Positions 18,404-27,426 of a stretch of 64,000 nt of DNA are shown piece by piece. Every line of letters starts with the position of its first letter. Position 1 is the stretch's first letter. Below the pieces are notes generated by a model. The model saw only the letters and a program-made list of their open reading frames with translations. It was not told the DNA's origin and did no database searches. The translations under genes and the position numbers were made by a program. Source of the DNA: Planctomycetia bacterium (lineage in GTDB: Bacteria; Planctomycetota; GCA-002687715); assembly GCA_005790545.1 (NCBI GenBank), contig SXUL01000036.1, forward strand, positions 16,123-80,122, in the 5' to 3' direction.

Positions 18404-19486
18404 TCAGGCGACTCCCACGGGTTGAGGCTGACTCAGCATGCGCAAGAGGTCCTCCTTGTCCGTCGTGTGTTCGAGGGCCACAGCCTTGGTGATCAAGCGC
18501 CGCTGCGCGAGGGCCGCGAGCGAGGCGTTCATGGTCTGCATCCCCTCGCGTCCGCCGGTCTGCAACTGCGAATAGACCTGGTGCGCCTTGTCTTCACGGA
18601 TGAGCGCGCGGATGGCGGAATTGGCGACGAGGATCTCCGACGCGAGGATGCGTCCCTTGCCGCTCGCATGTGGCAAGAGCTGCTGGCAGAAGACCGCCTG
18701 CAACACGAAGGAGAGCTGCGTCCGGATTTGCTGCTGCTGCCAGGCGGGAAAAACGTCCACGATGCGGTTGATGGTCTGCACAGCGTCGGACGTGTGCAGC
18801 GTGCCGAACGTGAGGTGCCCGGTTTCCGCAAGTGTGAGCGCAGCCTCGATGGTCTCGAGGTCGCGCATTTCTCCGATCAAGACCACGTCAGGGTCCTGAC
18901 GCAGGACGCTTCTCAGCGCCTTGCCGAACTGACGCGTATCCGAGCCGACTTCACGCTGGTTGATCAGCGCGCGTTTCCCGCGATGCAAGAACTCGATCGG
19001 GTCCTCGATGGTGACGACATGCACGTCGCGGGTGCGGTTGATGTAGTCGATCATGGAGGCAAGGGTCGTGGACTTGCCGCTGCCCGTGGCGCCGGTCACC
19101 AGCACCAACCCGCGCGGAATGGCGCACAGACTCTCGCAAAGCTGCACCGGCAGCCCGAGCTTGGTGAGCCCGGCCACCTCGAAGGGAATGAGCCGGAACA
19201 CTGCGGCCACACTTCCCTTCTGCAGGAACACGTTCGCGCGGAAACGTCCGATGCCCTCCACACCAAAGGACAGGTCCAACTCCCAGTCGCGTTCGAAGGT
19301 CGCGATCTGATCGTTGTTGAGCACGGAGTAGATCATGCGCCGCGCATCATCCGGCTGCAGAGGCTCCGTCGTGAGATCGGCGAGATCGCCGTGCAAGCGC
19401 ATCTTCACCGGCGCGCCGGGAGACAAGTGGAGGTCCGAGCCTCCGCGCGTCACCAGCGCAGAAAGGTATTCCTCGAGATGGGGCAT
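18404..19486 (-). CDS. pilT: Pilus retraction ATPase PilT
   Basis: Hexameric ATPase of the VirB11/GspE family that depolymerises type IV pili, 360 residues from the ATG at 19486; a GTG at 19516 would add ten residues. Walker A is GATGSGKSTT, the Asp box is VVTIEDPIEF, Walker B is PDVVLIGEMRD, and the His box is TGHLTFGTLHTSDA. The zinc-binding cysteines of PilB are absent, which supports the retraction type. It is immediately upstream of pilC. Confidence 0.95.
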   Translation of the reverse strand: MPHLEEYLSALVTRGGSDLHLSPGAPVKMRLHGDLADLTTEPLQPDDARRMIYSVLNNDQIATFERDWELDLSFGVEGIGRFRANVFLQKGSVAAVFRLIPFEVAGLTKLGLPVQLCESLCAIPRGLVLVTGATGSGKSTTLASMIDYINRTRDVHVVTIEDPIEFLHRGKRALINQREVGSDTRQFGKALRSVLRQDPDVVLIGEMRDLETIEAALTLAETGHLTFGTLHTSDAVQTINRIVDVFPAWQQQQIRTQLSFVLQAVFCQQLLPHASGKGRILASEILVANSAIRALIREDKAHQVYSQLQTGGREGMQTMNASLAALAQRRLITKAVALEHTTDKEDLLRMLSQPQPVGVA

Positions 19487-19563
19487 GGCAGCGTCCCCGG
19501 AGGGGGACCTGCCCACTTATCGGCCGCAGTCATGCGGCGGCAAAGTCGCACGTTGAGGTGACT

Positions 19564-21540
19564 TCAGTCTTCGTCGCCGTGGTGTGGTTTGAAGGCTTCC
19601 GACATCTGCTTCTGCGTGGCCGCGGGCACCTGCATGTAGGGCCCGGGGGACAAGCTGAACGAACCTTCGCCACTCGTGATGGCGGTGAGCACGCGCGCGT
19701 AGTCGCTCGCTTCCATGAGCGGCATCTCGGCCTTGAGCACCTGCAGATCGCCATGTTGATCCATGCCGATGATGCGCCCGCGCCGCGTGGTGAGGTCTCC
19801 ACTCACATCCCCCATGAAACGTCCGGGGATCACGATCTCGAGCATGGCATGTGGTTCGAGAAGGGCGGGCCGGGCTTTCGTCACGGCGTCCGTGAAGGCC
19901 CGCCCACCCGCCAGCTTGAAGGCCGCCTCGGAAGAGTCCACATCGTGGTACTTGCCGTCACGGATGCTCACCTTGACGTCTGCCAACGGGTAACCGGCCA
20001 GCACTCCGTGCTCCATGCGTTCGCGCACGCCCTTCTCGATGGCTGGCTCGAAGTTCCTCGGTACGGAGCCGCCGAAGATGTCCCACGACCAGACGAGACC
20101 GCTGCCTGGCTCGGCCGGACTCACGGCCAGGAACACCTCCGCAAACTGGCCGCGCCCACCGGACTGCTTCTTGTGCCGGAAGTGCCCCTCAGCAGAGCCC
20201 ATGACGCATTCCTTGTAGGGGATGTGCGGCTTGTGTGTTTCCACCTCCACGCCGAAGCGCTCTTTCATGCGCTTCAACATGAGATCGAGATGCAGATGAC
20301 TGATGCCGTTCACCACCTGCTCATGCGTGGCCGTCTCGCGATGAGGGACGAAGGTCGGGCACTCTTCCGCGAGCTTGTGCAGTGCTTCCGAGATCTTGGC
20401 CTCGTCGCCGCGCGACTTCGGCACCACGGCCAGCGCGAACATGGGCACGGGACATTCGGCCCGCTTCACCACAAGATCGCTCGTGTGATGCCCGAGCATG
20501 TCGCCGCGGTGGAGGCCGTCGATCTTCGCGAGCACGATGAGTTCCCCCGGCCCCGCATCGGTGATCTCCGTGGTTCCGTGGCCGTGTGCGCGCAGGATGT
20601 GCGCGGCGCGCTCTTTCTTGTCCTTTCCGAACACCACGAATGCATCGCCGCTCTTGATGCAGCCTTGGATGATGCGCACATGGGCCAGCTTGCCCACGTG
20701 GCGGTCGATCTGCACGCGCCAGACGTAGCCGAGGAAGGGCGCCTCGGGGAGCGCGGCCATCGCTTCTGGCGGATGCTCCGGATGCCCGGCCGGGAACACG
20801 ACCCGCTTCGCTTCTTCCGGACTCGGTCCGAGCTCCGTGATGAGATCGAGCACCGTGTCCACACCACGGTCCTTCTCGGCGGTTGTGAAGATCACCGGGA
20901 TGACACGCCCGACGCCTACAGCCGTGCGCGCGGCAGCGGCCACTTCGGCATCGGAGAGTTCGGCGCCCTCGAGATAGCGCCCCGTGAGAGCGTCATCGAC
21001 TTCCACCACAGCCTCGGTGAAGGCCTGCTTCCACTCACCGAATTCCGCGGGTGCACGCCACGGGATGCAGCGTTCACCGAACGCCTTGCGCAGGCTCTCC
21101 AGCACACCTTGCAGTGCGCCGGTCGCTGTGTCGCACTTCGTCACCACGATCGCCCGCGCCTTGCCGGCATCGAACGCCATCTGGAACACCTTGCGGGTGT
21201 TCACCATCACGCCGGAATGAGCGTTGACGCAAACGAGCACGAAATCCGCGACATCGATTCCGAGTGCTGCATCGCCGACAAAGTCGGGATAACCGGGAGT
21301 GTCCACAAGCTCGACGGACTTGCCGGCCCACTTCAGACTCGCGACCGCCAACGAGATCGAATGCTGGCGCTCCTTCTCGTCGTGTTCGTAATCGAGGAAC
21401 GTCGTCTTCTCCTTGATGGTTCCGAGCCGCGTGATGGCACCGGCCTTCATCAACATGTGCTCCGCGAGCGTGGTCTTGCCCGCGTCACCGTGGCCCACCA
21501 ATGCGACGTTCCTGAGGTCACTCACAGCCGGGTGCGACAT
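19564..21540 (-). CDS. EF-G-like translational GTPase (EF-G2 type)
   Basis: A 658-residue protein with the EF-G domain order. G1 is GHGDAGKTTL (about residues 16-25). The G3 motif is DTPGYPDF, where true EF-G has DTPGHVDF; the catalytic His is replaced by Tyr. G4 is TKCD instead of NKMD. Domain IV is recognisable (SGGRGQFAEVFL). These changes are typical of the EF-G-like paralogues seen in several phyla (for example the second EF-G of Thermus), whose role is uncertain. It is therefore unlikely to be the main translocase gene. It is read with the pilT side of the cluster, 77 bases away. Confidence 0.9.
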   Translation of the reverse strand: MSHPAVSDLRNVALVGHGDAGKTTLAEHMLMKAGAITRLGTIKEKTTFLDYEHDEKERQHSISLAVASLKWAGKSVELVDTPGYPDFVGDAALGIDVADFVLVCVNAHSGVMVNTRKVFQMAFDAGKARAIVVTKCDTATGALQGVLESLRKAFGERCIPWRAPAEFGEWKQAFTEAVVEVDDALTGRYLEGAELSDAEVAAAARTAVGVGRVIPVIFTTAEKDRGVDTVLDLITELGPSPEEAKRVVFPAGHPEHPPEAMAALPEAPFLGYVWRVQIDRHVGKLAHVRIIQGCIKSGDAFVVFGKDKKERAAHILRAHGHGTTEITDAGPGELIVLAKIDGLHRGDMLGHHTSDLVVKRAECPVPMFALAVVPKSRGDEAKISEALHKLAEECPTFVPHRETATHEQVVNGISHLHLDLMLKRMKERFGVEVETHKPHIPYKECVMGSAEGHFRHKKQSGGRGQFAEVFLAVSPAEPGSGLVWSWDIFGGSVPRNFEPAIEKGVRERMEHGVLAGYPLADVKVSIRDGKYHDVDSSEAAFKLAGGRAFTDAVTKARPALLEPHAMLEIVIPGRFMGDVSGDLTTRRGRIIGMDQHGDLQVLKAEMPLMEASDYARVLTAITSGEGSFSLSPGPYMQVPAATQKQMSEAFKPHHGDED

Positions 21541-21701
21541 ATGAATCTCCTTGGCTCGATGTGCCGAGAGAGACTACGCTCACGGGCCGGGGTCCGTCAA
21601 AGCCGCTCTGCGCAAGAAAGCACGTGGCGCATTGCAGAAAAAATGGCCACGGGCGCGGAACCAGTCGGCCCCGCGCCTGATAGCGTGAAGATCCGCAGTG
21701 C

Positions 21702-22409
21702 TCAGCGTCCGATGAGGATTTCAACGCGGCGGTTGCGCGCGCGAGCCTCCTCGGTCTTCGCCTTGGAGAGCGGCTTGGTCTCGCCGAGTCCGGTGCAGGT
21801 CACTTGATCCGCGCCGAGACCAGCGGCCTTGACGAGACAGGCCTTCACCGACTCTGCGCGCGCAAGACTCAGCGCTTCGTTGGTTTTCCACTTGGCTGCT
21901 GACTTCTTGATGGGCGTGTCGTCCGTATGCCCTTCAATGGCGATGCGGCAGTCCTTGTCACTGGCGAGAGCTTTCGCCACGCGCGCGAGGATCTTCTGGC
22001 CGGCGGGCGTGACTTCAGCACTGCCCGACGCGAACATGTCCTTCGAATTCATGCGCAGCAACGTGCCCTCGTCACCCTTGGCGACGACTTCAACATCCTT
22101 GTCCTTGAACTCGAACTTGCGCGCCTTCGGCGCCGGCTTGGCAGGAGCGACCTCGACGGGCGCTGCCACCTTTGCTGCAGCGGTCACGGCCTGAAGGTCC
22201 TCCATCTCCGCGCGCTGGGCATCCACCTGCTTCTGCATCACGAGATGCGTGGCGGCTGAATCCCGCAGCTGGCGCTTGAGCGCATCGTTTTCTGCGCTGC
22301 GCTCGGTGATGATCCGGTCCTTCTCCTGGAGCAGCTCCTCCTTGTTTGAACAACCGGCAAGCAGAGCAAGACCCGCCAGCGTTCCCGCGAAAAACTTCAC
22401 GCACTTCAT
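21702..22409 (-). CDS. OmpA-family lipoprotein
   Basis: A 235-residue envelope lipoprotein. Signal peptide with lipobox LLAGC (Cys about residue 20). A coiled coil follows (about 25-75), then an Ala/Pro linker, then an OmpA-type peptidoglycan-binding domain from about residue 105. Peptidoglycan contacts are expected in EGHTDDTPIKK and in LARAESVKACLV and ARNRRVEI. GGGGAGG precedes the ATG at a good distance. It probably tethers the outer membrane to the cell wall, like Pal; MotB is less likely because there is no transmembrane helix. Confidence 0.9.
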   Translation of the reverse strand: MKCVKFFAGTLAGLALLAGCSNKEELLQEKDRIITERSAENDALKRQLRDSAATHLVMQKQVDAQRAEMEDLQAVTAAAKVAAPVEVAPAKPAPKARKFEFKDKDVEVVAKGDEGTLLRMNSKDMFASGSAEVTPAGQKILARVAKALASDKDCRIAIEGHTDDTPIKKSAAKWKTNEALSLARAESVKACLVKAAGLGADQVTCTGLGETKPLSKAKTEEARARNRRVEILIGR

Positions 22410-22436
22410 AGGAGACCTCCCCGACGGGTGTGCACG

Positions 22437-23318
22437 TCAGTGCGCACGCGCCATTCCCAGCCACAGCTCGAGGAGCTGCGGCCCCGCAAACATCACCACC
22501 AACATTCCAGCGGCAAGAAAAGGGCCGAATGGAATCTGGCGGCCTTGTCCGAGACACATGCCAATCACGCCGACGATTGCCCCGACGAAGGATGCAACCA
22601 CCAACGCGAGAAAGACCCACATACCGAGCATGGCTCCCATGGCGCCGATCATCTTCACATCGCCGAAGCCCATGGCCTCGCGACGGAATGCTCTGGCGCC
22701 GAGCCACCCGATCAACCACAACACGCCCGCACCAGCAGCCATGCCCACGAGACCGTCCGCGAGTGCAAGCACGCGAGGACCGGCATCCAAGTCCAGCAGC
22801 GCGCGCACAAAGCTGCGCCCGTGCTGAAAATCCGGTGCCGCGAATGCCAGCGCCGGCCCGAGCACCATGCCCCCGATGGTCAGTTCATCAGGCAGGATGC
22901 GGTGATCGATATCGATGAGCGCGAGCGCGAGGAGCACCGAGAAGACAAGAGCCTGCACGCTCCACGCAATCCACTCTGTTTCTGAGGCTGCCAAGACAGC
23001 ATCGTCTCTCCCACTCCAGAACCACATCAGCGCGCTGAGAGTGAACCACGTCGCAACAAGAGCCTCAACCAGAATGTAGCGCGGCGAGATCCGCGCTTTG
23101 CAGTGGCGGCAGCGGCCCTTGAGGAGGATCCAACTGACCAAGGGGATGTTGTCGTACCAAACGATCAGCGAGGCGCAGGAAGTGCAACGCGAGCGCGGAC
23201 GCGCGATGGACATGCACTCGCGCGGCAGCCTGTAGACCACCACGTTCAGGAACGAACCGATGCACGCTCCCGAGAGACCGAGAAACGTGAGGATCACACC
23301 CTCAGCGCACGCGATCAC
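22437..23318 (-). CDS. pilD: Prepilin leader peptidase / N-methyltransferase
   Basis: Membrane aspartyl protease that cuts prepilin leaders and methylates the new N-terminus, 293 residues. The N-terminal domain has IGSFLNVVVYRLP and the two CxxC pairs (CTSC, CRHC). The two catalytic aspartates are in DIDHRILPDELT and GFGDVKM. About seven hydrophobic helices are seen. The start is GTG at 23318 with GGGGGAG five bases upstream. Its likely substrates are the pilin at 16.2-16.9 kb and other prepilins outside the window. Confidence 0.95.
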   Translation of the reverse strand: MIACAEGVILTFLGLSGACIGSFLNVVVYRLPRECMSIARPRSRCTSCASLIVWYDNIPLVSWILLKGRCRHCKARISPRYILVEALVATWFTLSALMWFWSGRDDAVLAASETEWIAWSVQALVFSVLLALALIDIDHRILPDELTIGGMVLGPALAFAAPDFQHGRSFVRALLDLDAGPRVLALADGLVGMAAGAGVLWLIGWLGARAFRREAMGFGDVKMIGAMGAMLGMWVFLALVVASFVGAIVGVIGMCLGQGRQIPFGPFLAAGMLVVMFAGPQLLELWLGMARAH

Positions 23319-23493
23319 GTCAGCTCCCCCAACGAGCGACCGTGAACCCCACGGCGACTTCAGCGCCTGAAGCCACCGCTCCGGAATGTCATCCGCCCGC
23401 CAGCGGACTCATCCCATGCAAGCAGCGCGAGCTTAGGGAATGCCGTGGTTTTCTGCAAGCCGGCGCCCGGCAAACGGGTACGCACCAATGCAA

Positions 23494-23526
23494 ACCGGCG
23501 CCTCCCCCGTCGGGAAAGACGCCGGT
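23494..23526 (-). terminator. Inverted repeat downstream of the Ig-like lipoprotein gene
   Basis: ACCGGCG (23494-23500) and CGCCGGT (23520-23526) enclose a 19-base loop, 20 bases past the stop of the gene at 23546. On the minus strand a short TTTG follows. It is a plausible but weak terminator. The rest of the 227-base gap to pilD holds nothing I recognise. Confidence 0.4.
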
Positions 23527-23545
23527 CACAGCAAAGAGCAAGAGC

Positions 23546-25984
23546 TCAGTTCGAGATGGCCATCACGAAGTTGCTGTAGCGTTGGCGCCCATTGTTCGCC
23601 GCGTTGTTGCGGAAGCTCGCAAGAAAGCGGAAGAAGCGACGGCCCGTGAGCTGGGGCGCCAGAGGTTGCGCCGTATTGCGGAGAACCAACTGGTTCGTGG
23701 TTCCGGTTGCCGGGCTGCCGGTGAAGTAGGTCAGCATGCCCGTCGTCGGCCCGACCGGGTTGTTCGGACTCGCGATCGCGCTGGCACCTTCAAGCTGCCA
23801 CACGGCGTTCGTCCCCGCAGGCTGGGATGCCGGGGATGGCGCGATGGAGAAGCTCTCGTAGATGGGCAAACCCACCGCGATGTTGGTGTCATAGAACGTC
23901 GAGCGCGCAGCCGCCGCGACGGGCACGAAGGTGAAGCGCATGTCGTAGATATCGCAGCCCGCCGCAGCGCTGACGTTGACGCCGCTGAAGCAGTTGGGCG
24001 TCATTGCCTTGGGTGGACCTGCGATGCGTCGGGCCGGGGTATTGGCGGACGAACGATAGCGGTTGAGGTTGAGGACGGTCAGCGTATTCGGGTCGAGGTT
24101 CTGCTCGAAGACGAGGGCGCCGACGCCGACGCCTGAGCCGGTGTAATCAAAGGGCTGGGTGAATGCCGGGAACGGGTAGTAGGAAGTGAACCCCGGACCG
24201 CAGTTGAACGGCGCCGGATTGGTCACGCGAATCCCGCCCATGCTGCCCGCGGGCGGCGTGGCCGTGGACATGGGGCAATTCCCGTTGTTGTTGGGAGGAT
24301 TCAGATTGAGCGGATCGGGAATCTGCGCCGTGGTCAGGTTGTAATTGAACGAGTAGAGCGCCGAGAGGCCGTTCTGACCGATCGGACAGTTGGCCGGGGC
24401 CTGAAGATTGGTCATCCCCGCCCAAGCGACGTAGCCCGGATAGAGAGCAATGTTGATGAAATTCTGCACGGGGCCGTACTCGACGAGCTCGAGCGAGTTT
24501 CTCGTGCCACCCAGATCAATCGCCTCATAGAGGTGCATGATGTGAGAGCCGCCCTGCGGATTCACTGCGGCGCCCAGATTGGCCGTTGGCGTGTCGAAGG
24601 GAGCCACGAGCCCTGGTGGGTTTGTCGTGCCGCCCACAGTGCCCACGAACTGCACGCCCGGAGTGAGCACGCGCTGGATGCGTGTCCCGAGATTGCCGGG
24701 GTTGCCCTGGTAGGTAGCGAGGGGTGAACCCGAGATCTGGCAACCACCCAGGAAACCCGCGTCAAAGGCTGCGTTCCACGCCGCTGCATTGAACTGCGCC
24801 ACGTAGGTGGCGTCGCGTCCAGTGAGGCTGGCGAAGTCCTCCACCACCGAGGTCGAAGCCACACAGGGGGGACAGGCCGCACTGGTGAGGTTCACCGTGA
24901 GAATGCCGTTGGTCACGGTTCCGCCGGCCACATTGCTCGAGGGGAAGTTCAACGCGAGCTGCTGGGGAGGGCTGCCTTGCGGACGCCCGAGAATCGGGGT
25001 GATGCCCTGCGCATTGACCCCCACGAGCTTCACTTGAATGCTGTAGCCAAGCGGGCCGTACGACGGAGATGGCGTGAAGGTGGCAATGTTCGGAGTGGCA
25101 GCCTGAACCACCACGTTCCCAGGAACGATGGAGTTGTTGAGGGTCACGTTGCGCACGGTGAAGTTCACGAGTTGGTCAAGGCTGTTCCCGTCGATGGCCT
25201 TGGTGAAGGTCACCACGATGGTGTCCGTGCCGGTCATGGGATTCTGAAGACTGCCGGAGGTCACGCTCACGACGCTCGGCGGAATGGGGTCGGGCCCCGT
25301 GCCGGCACCCACGTCGAAAATCTGCGCGATGGCCGGCTGCGTCGAGCACACCGGGGCCGGGAGCGGAAGGAGAAGCGGGCTCACTCCGCGCGTCAGCGCC
25401 GGGACGTTGCCAATCCAGAGGTTGCTGTTGGGCGGGATGTAGTAGGTGTACTGCGTCGCGGCCTGGAAGCCCGAATTGAATGGAGCTCCCATGGGATTCG
25501 GAGTCGTGACGCGGGGATCGACCACGAGGGTGTTCGGCTTCGTGGTGTGCCGCCCGACGATGTAACTCCCGAGCATCGGAGCATTCAGAGAGTTGGCTCG
25601 CACCTGAATGGACAGCTGCGCCAACGCCTGATTGGCGAAAGGATAGTACGGAACGCCACCACTGGTCACCGTGGGCGACACGCCGAGGAGTTGCAACGCC
25701 TGACCGCCAACCTGGAAGTACCCGCCGAAGCGCGTGATGTCGATGGGCCCGTCGAAGGTGAATTCGAGGGTCTCATCAATGAAGACCTGGGGCAGCGGCG
25801 AAGCCTGGTTCGGGTTGCAGGGAACCACTTCGTTGCCACTGAACGACGTCGCGACGAGGATGCCGGATGCGTTGGAGCCTGTGCCGCCCGCTCCGCCTCC
25901 GCCACCACAACCGCCCATCGTGATCGCCACAAGCAGGGCGACAGACACAAACAGAATTGCTCCGGACACTTTCAGCCGCTGCAT
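23546..25984 (-). CDS. Large lipoprotein with Ig-like (Big_5) domain
   Basis: An 812-residue secreted lipoprotein of unknown function. The signal peptide ends in TMGGC followed by a glycine run (GGGGG), typical of an outer-membrane lipoprotein with a flexible anchor. A bacterial Ig-like Big_5 domain is likely at about 230-340 (VVSVTSGSLQNPMTG, TIVVTFTKAIDG). Other parts are rich in Asn, Pro and Gly. There is no enzyme motif. The start at 25984 has GGAGA eight bases upstream. It is probably a cell-surface structural or adhesion protein. Confidence 0.75.
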   Translation of the reverse strand: MQRLKVSGAILFVSVALLVAITMGGCGGGGGAGGTGSNASGILVATSFSGNEVVPCNPNQASPLPQVFIDETLEFTFDGPIDITRFGGYFQVGGQALQLLGVSPTVTSGGVPYYPFANQALAQLSIQVRANSLNAPMLGSYIVGRHTTKPNTLVVDPRVTTPNPMGAPFNSGFQAATQYTYYIPPNSNLWIGNVPALTRGVSPLLLPLPAPVCSTQPAIAQIFDVGAGTGPDPIPPSVVSVTSGSLQNPMTGTDTIVVTFTKAIDGNSLDQLVNFTVRNVTLNNSIVPGNVVVQAATPNIATFTPSPSYGPLGYSIQVKLVGVNAQGITPILGRPQGSPPQQLALNFPSSNVAGGTVTNGILTVNLTSAACPPCVASTSVVEDFASLTGRDATYVAQFNAAAWNAAFDAGFLGGCQISGSPLATYQGNPGNLGTRIQRVLTPGVQFVGTVGGTTNPPGLVAPFDTPTANLGAAVNPQGGSHIMHLYEAIDLGGTRNSLELVEYGPVQNFINIALYPGYVAWAGMTNLQAPANCPIGQNGLSALYSFNYNLTTAQIPDPLNLNPPNNNGNCPMSTATPPAGSMGGIRVTNPAPFNCGPGFTSYYPFPAFTQPFDYTGSGVGVGALVFEQNLDPNTLTVLNLNRYRSSANTPARRIAGPPKAMTPNCFSGVNVSAAAGCDIYDMRFTFVPVAAAARSTFYDTNIAVGLPIYESFSIAPSPASQPAGTNAVWQLEGASAIASPNNPVGPTTGMLTYFTGSPATGTTNQLVLRNTAQPLAPQLTGRRFFRFLASFRNNAANNGRQRYSNFVMAISN

Positions 25985-26250
25985 GCGCAAGCTCTCCTTT
26001 GATTCCAACCCATTCCACCCCGTTGGCAGCCGGGTGGCCTCGCGCACGTGGCGCGGGGCCGATCATATGAACAGATCACCCGACCCGTCAAACGACGAGG
26101 CAGAGGTCTTGTGAGCTCCTTCCGCAAGCCCCGTGCCGTCCCGGAAAGCCCAGTTTCACAGGTCCAAGAATCCGCGCAGCAAGGACTTCTGCATGCGTGC
26201 GAAGACGCACACGTCAAATCGCACGGCGAAGGGGGCACCCGCGACGCACC

Positions 26251-27426
26251 TCATGCACCCGAGGCCGCCTCTTCGCAGTAATCACAGCGAGCGGTGCCGC
26301 TGGCGCCCTTGACGAGACGTGCCCACTCCGGCGCTTCTTTGGCAGTGATACAGCTCGGATTTGCGCAGCGCCCTTCCACCCATGCGCCATCGCTCGACTG
26401 CCTCTCAGGGCCCTTGGGCAGGTCTACCAGCCCACAGCACCACAAGAGCAGCGCCATGCGAATGGGCACTCCGAGCGCCGCTTGACGGAAGTAAGCCGCG
26501 CGTGGGTCCGCATCCAGCTCTCTCGCGATTTCGGAGACCCTCGGCAGGGGGTGAAGCACAATGCTCTCGTTGAAAGTGGGCGACGAGAGGAAGCGATGGT
26601 CGAGGATCGGCAGTGTGCCGCCGCCTGAGCCTCCGGCCAGGCGTTCCTTCTGAAGCCGTGTCACATAGATGGCGCTCACGCGACGGCCGGCCAGATCCAA
26701 TGTTGCGGGCCCTGCCCCTGCGGCGGGCAGCATCGCGCGCGGCGCAATGAGTGTCGCGCAGACGCCTCGGCGCTTGAAAATCGCCTCCATGTCGTCGATG
26801 ACCACTTCGCGCACGCCGTAGCCGGGCCGCTCGGCAAGATCACTCATGACGAAGGGCGGGAGCGTGAGGTCCCCGTCAGGAATCGCGAGCACGGTGGCGC
26901 CGAAGCGCACGAGGGCCCGCGAGAGCGAATGGACCGTGCGACCGAAACGAAGATCGCCGTAGAGCACGACGGTCTGTCCGGCGATGGGACCACGCTCACA
27001 ACGCAGGGTGTAGAGATCGCACAGGGTCTGAGAGGGATGCTCGTGGCTGCCGTCACCGGCGTTGATGACCGGCCCCTTGGCGAGTCGGGCCGCGAGTCGC
27101 GCCGCGCCGGACAATGGATGGCGCAGCACGAGCACGTCCACATAGCTGTCGACGATGCGCACTGTGTCGGCCAGCGTCTCACCCTTGACGGTGGATGACG
27201 TGTCGGGGTCGCTGCTCGTCACAACGCGCCCGCCGAGGCGCTGCATGCTGGTCTCGAAACTGAGGCGCGTGCGCGTACTGGGTTCGAGAAAGAGGCTCCC
27301 CATGACGTGACCGGGAAGATCCGCAGTATGACCGCGCAAGTTGCCGCGGATGCGGTCCGCGAGATCCATGAGCTCGACAAGCGCAGCGTCGCCGAGATCG
27401 TCAATGGTGATGAAGTCGCGTTTCAT
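26251..27426 (-). CDS. pyrB: Aspartate carbamoyltransferase with C-terminal zinc module
   Basis: Catalyses carbamoyl phosphate plus aspartate to carbamoylaspartate in pyrimidine synthesis. It has 391 residues, about 80 more than a usual catalytic chain. Catalytic motifs are STRTRLSFE, INAGDGSHEHPSQTL, GRTVHSL and HPLPRVSEI. The extra tail holds C354-x4-C359 (CANPSC) and C381-x2-C384 (CDYC), the same spacing as the zinc ligands of the PyrI regulatory chain, but without the PyrI nucleotide-binding domain. The start at 27426 overlaps the upstream GTPase gene by ATGA. No pyrI is seen nearby. Confidence 0.94.
   Translation of the reverse strand: MKRDFITIDDLGDAALVELMDLADRIRGNLRGHTADLPGHVMGSLFLEPSTRTRLSFETSMQRLGGRVVTSSDPDTSSTVKGETLADTVRIVDSYVDVLVLRHPLSGAARLAARLAKGPVINAGDGSHEHPSQTLCDLYTLRCERGPIAGQTVVLYGDLRFGRTVHSLSRALVRFGATVLAIPDGDLTLPPFVMSDLAERPGYGVREVVIDDMEAIFKRRGVCATLIAPRAMLPAAGAGPATLDLAGRRVSAIYVTRLQKERLAGGSGGGTLPILDHRFLSSPTFNESIVLHPLPRVSEIARELDADPRAAYFRQAALGVPIRMALLLWCCGLVDLPKGPERQSSDGAWVEGRCANPSCITAKEAPEWARLVKGASGTARCDYCEEAASGA

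Noticed and set aside
19558..21807. Long plus-strand open frame opposite the EF-G-like gene (749 codons)
   Set aside because: It is the complement of a well-supported GTPase gene in GC-rich DNA and has no family features.
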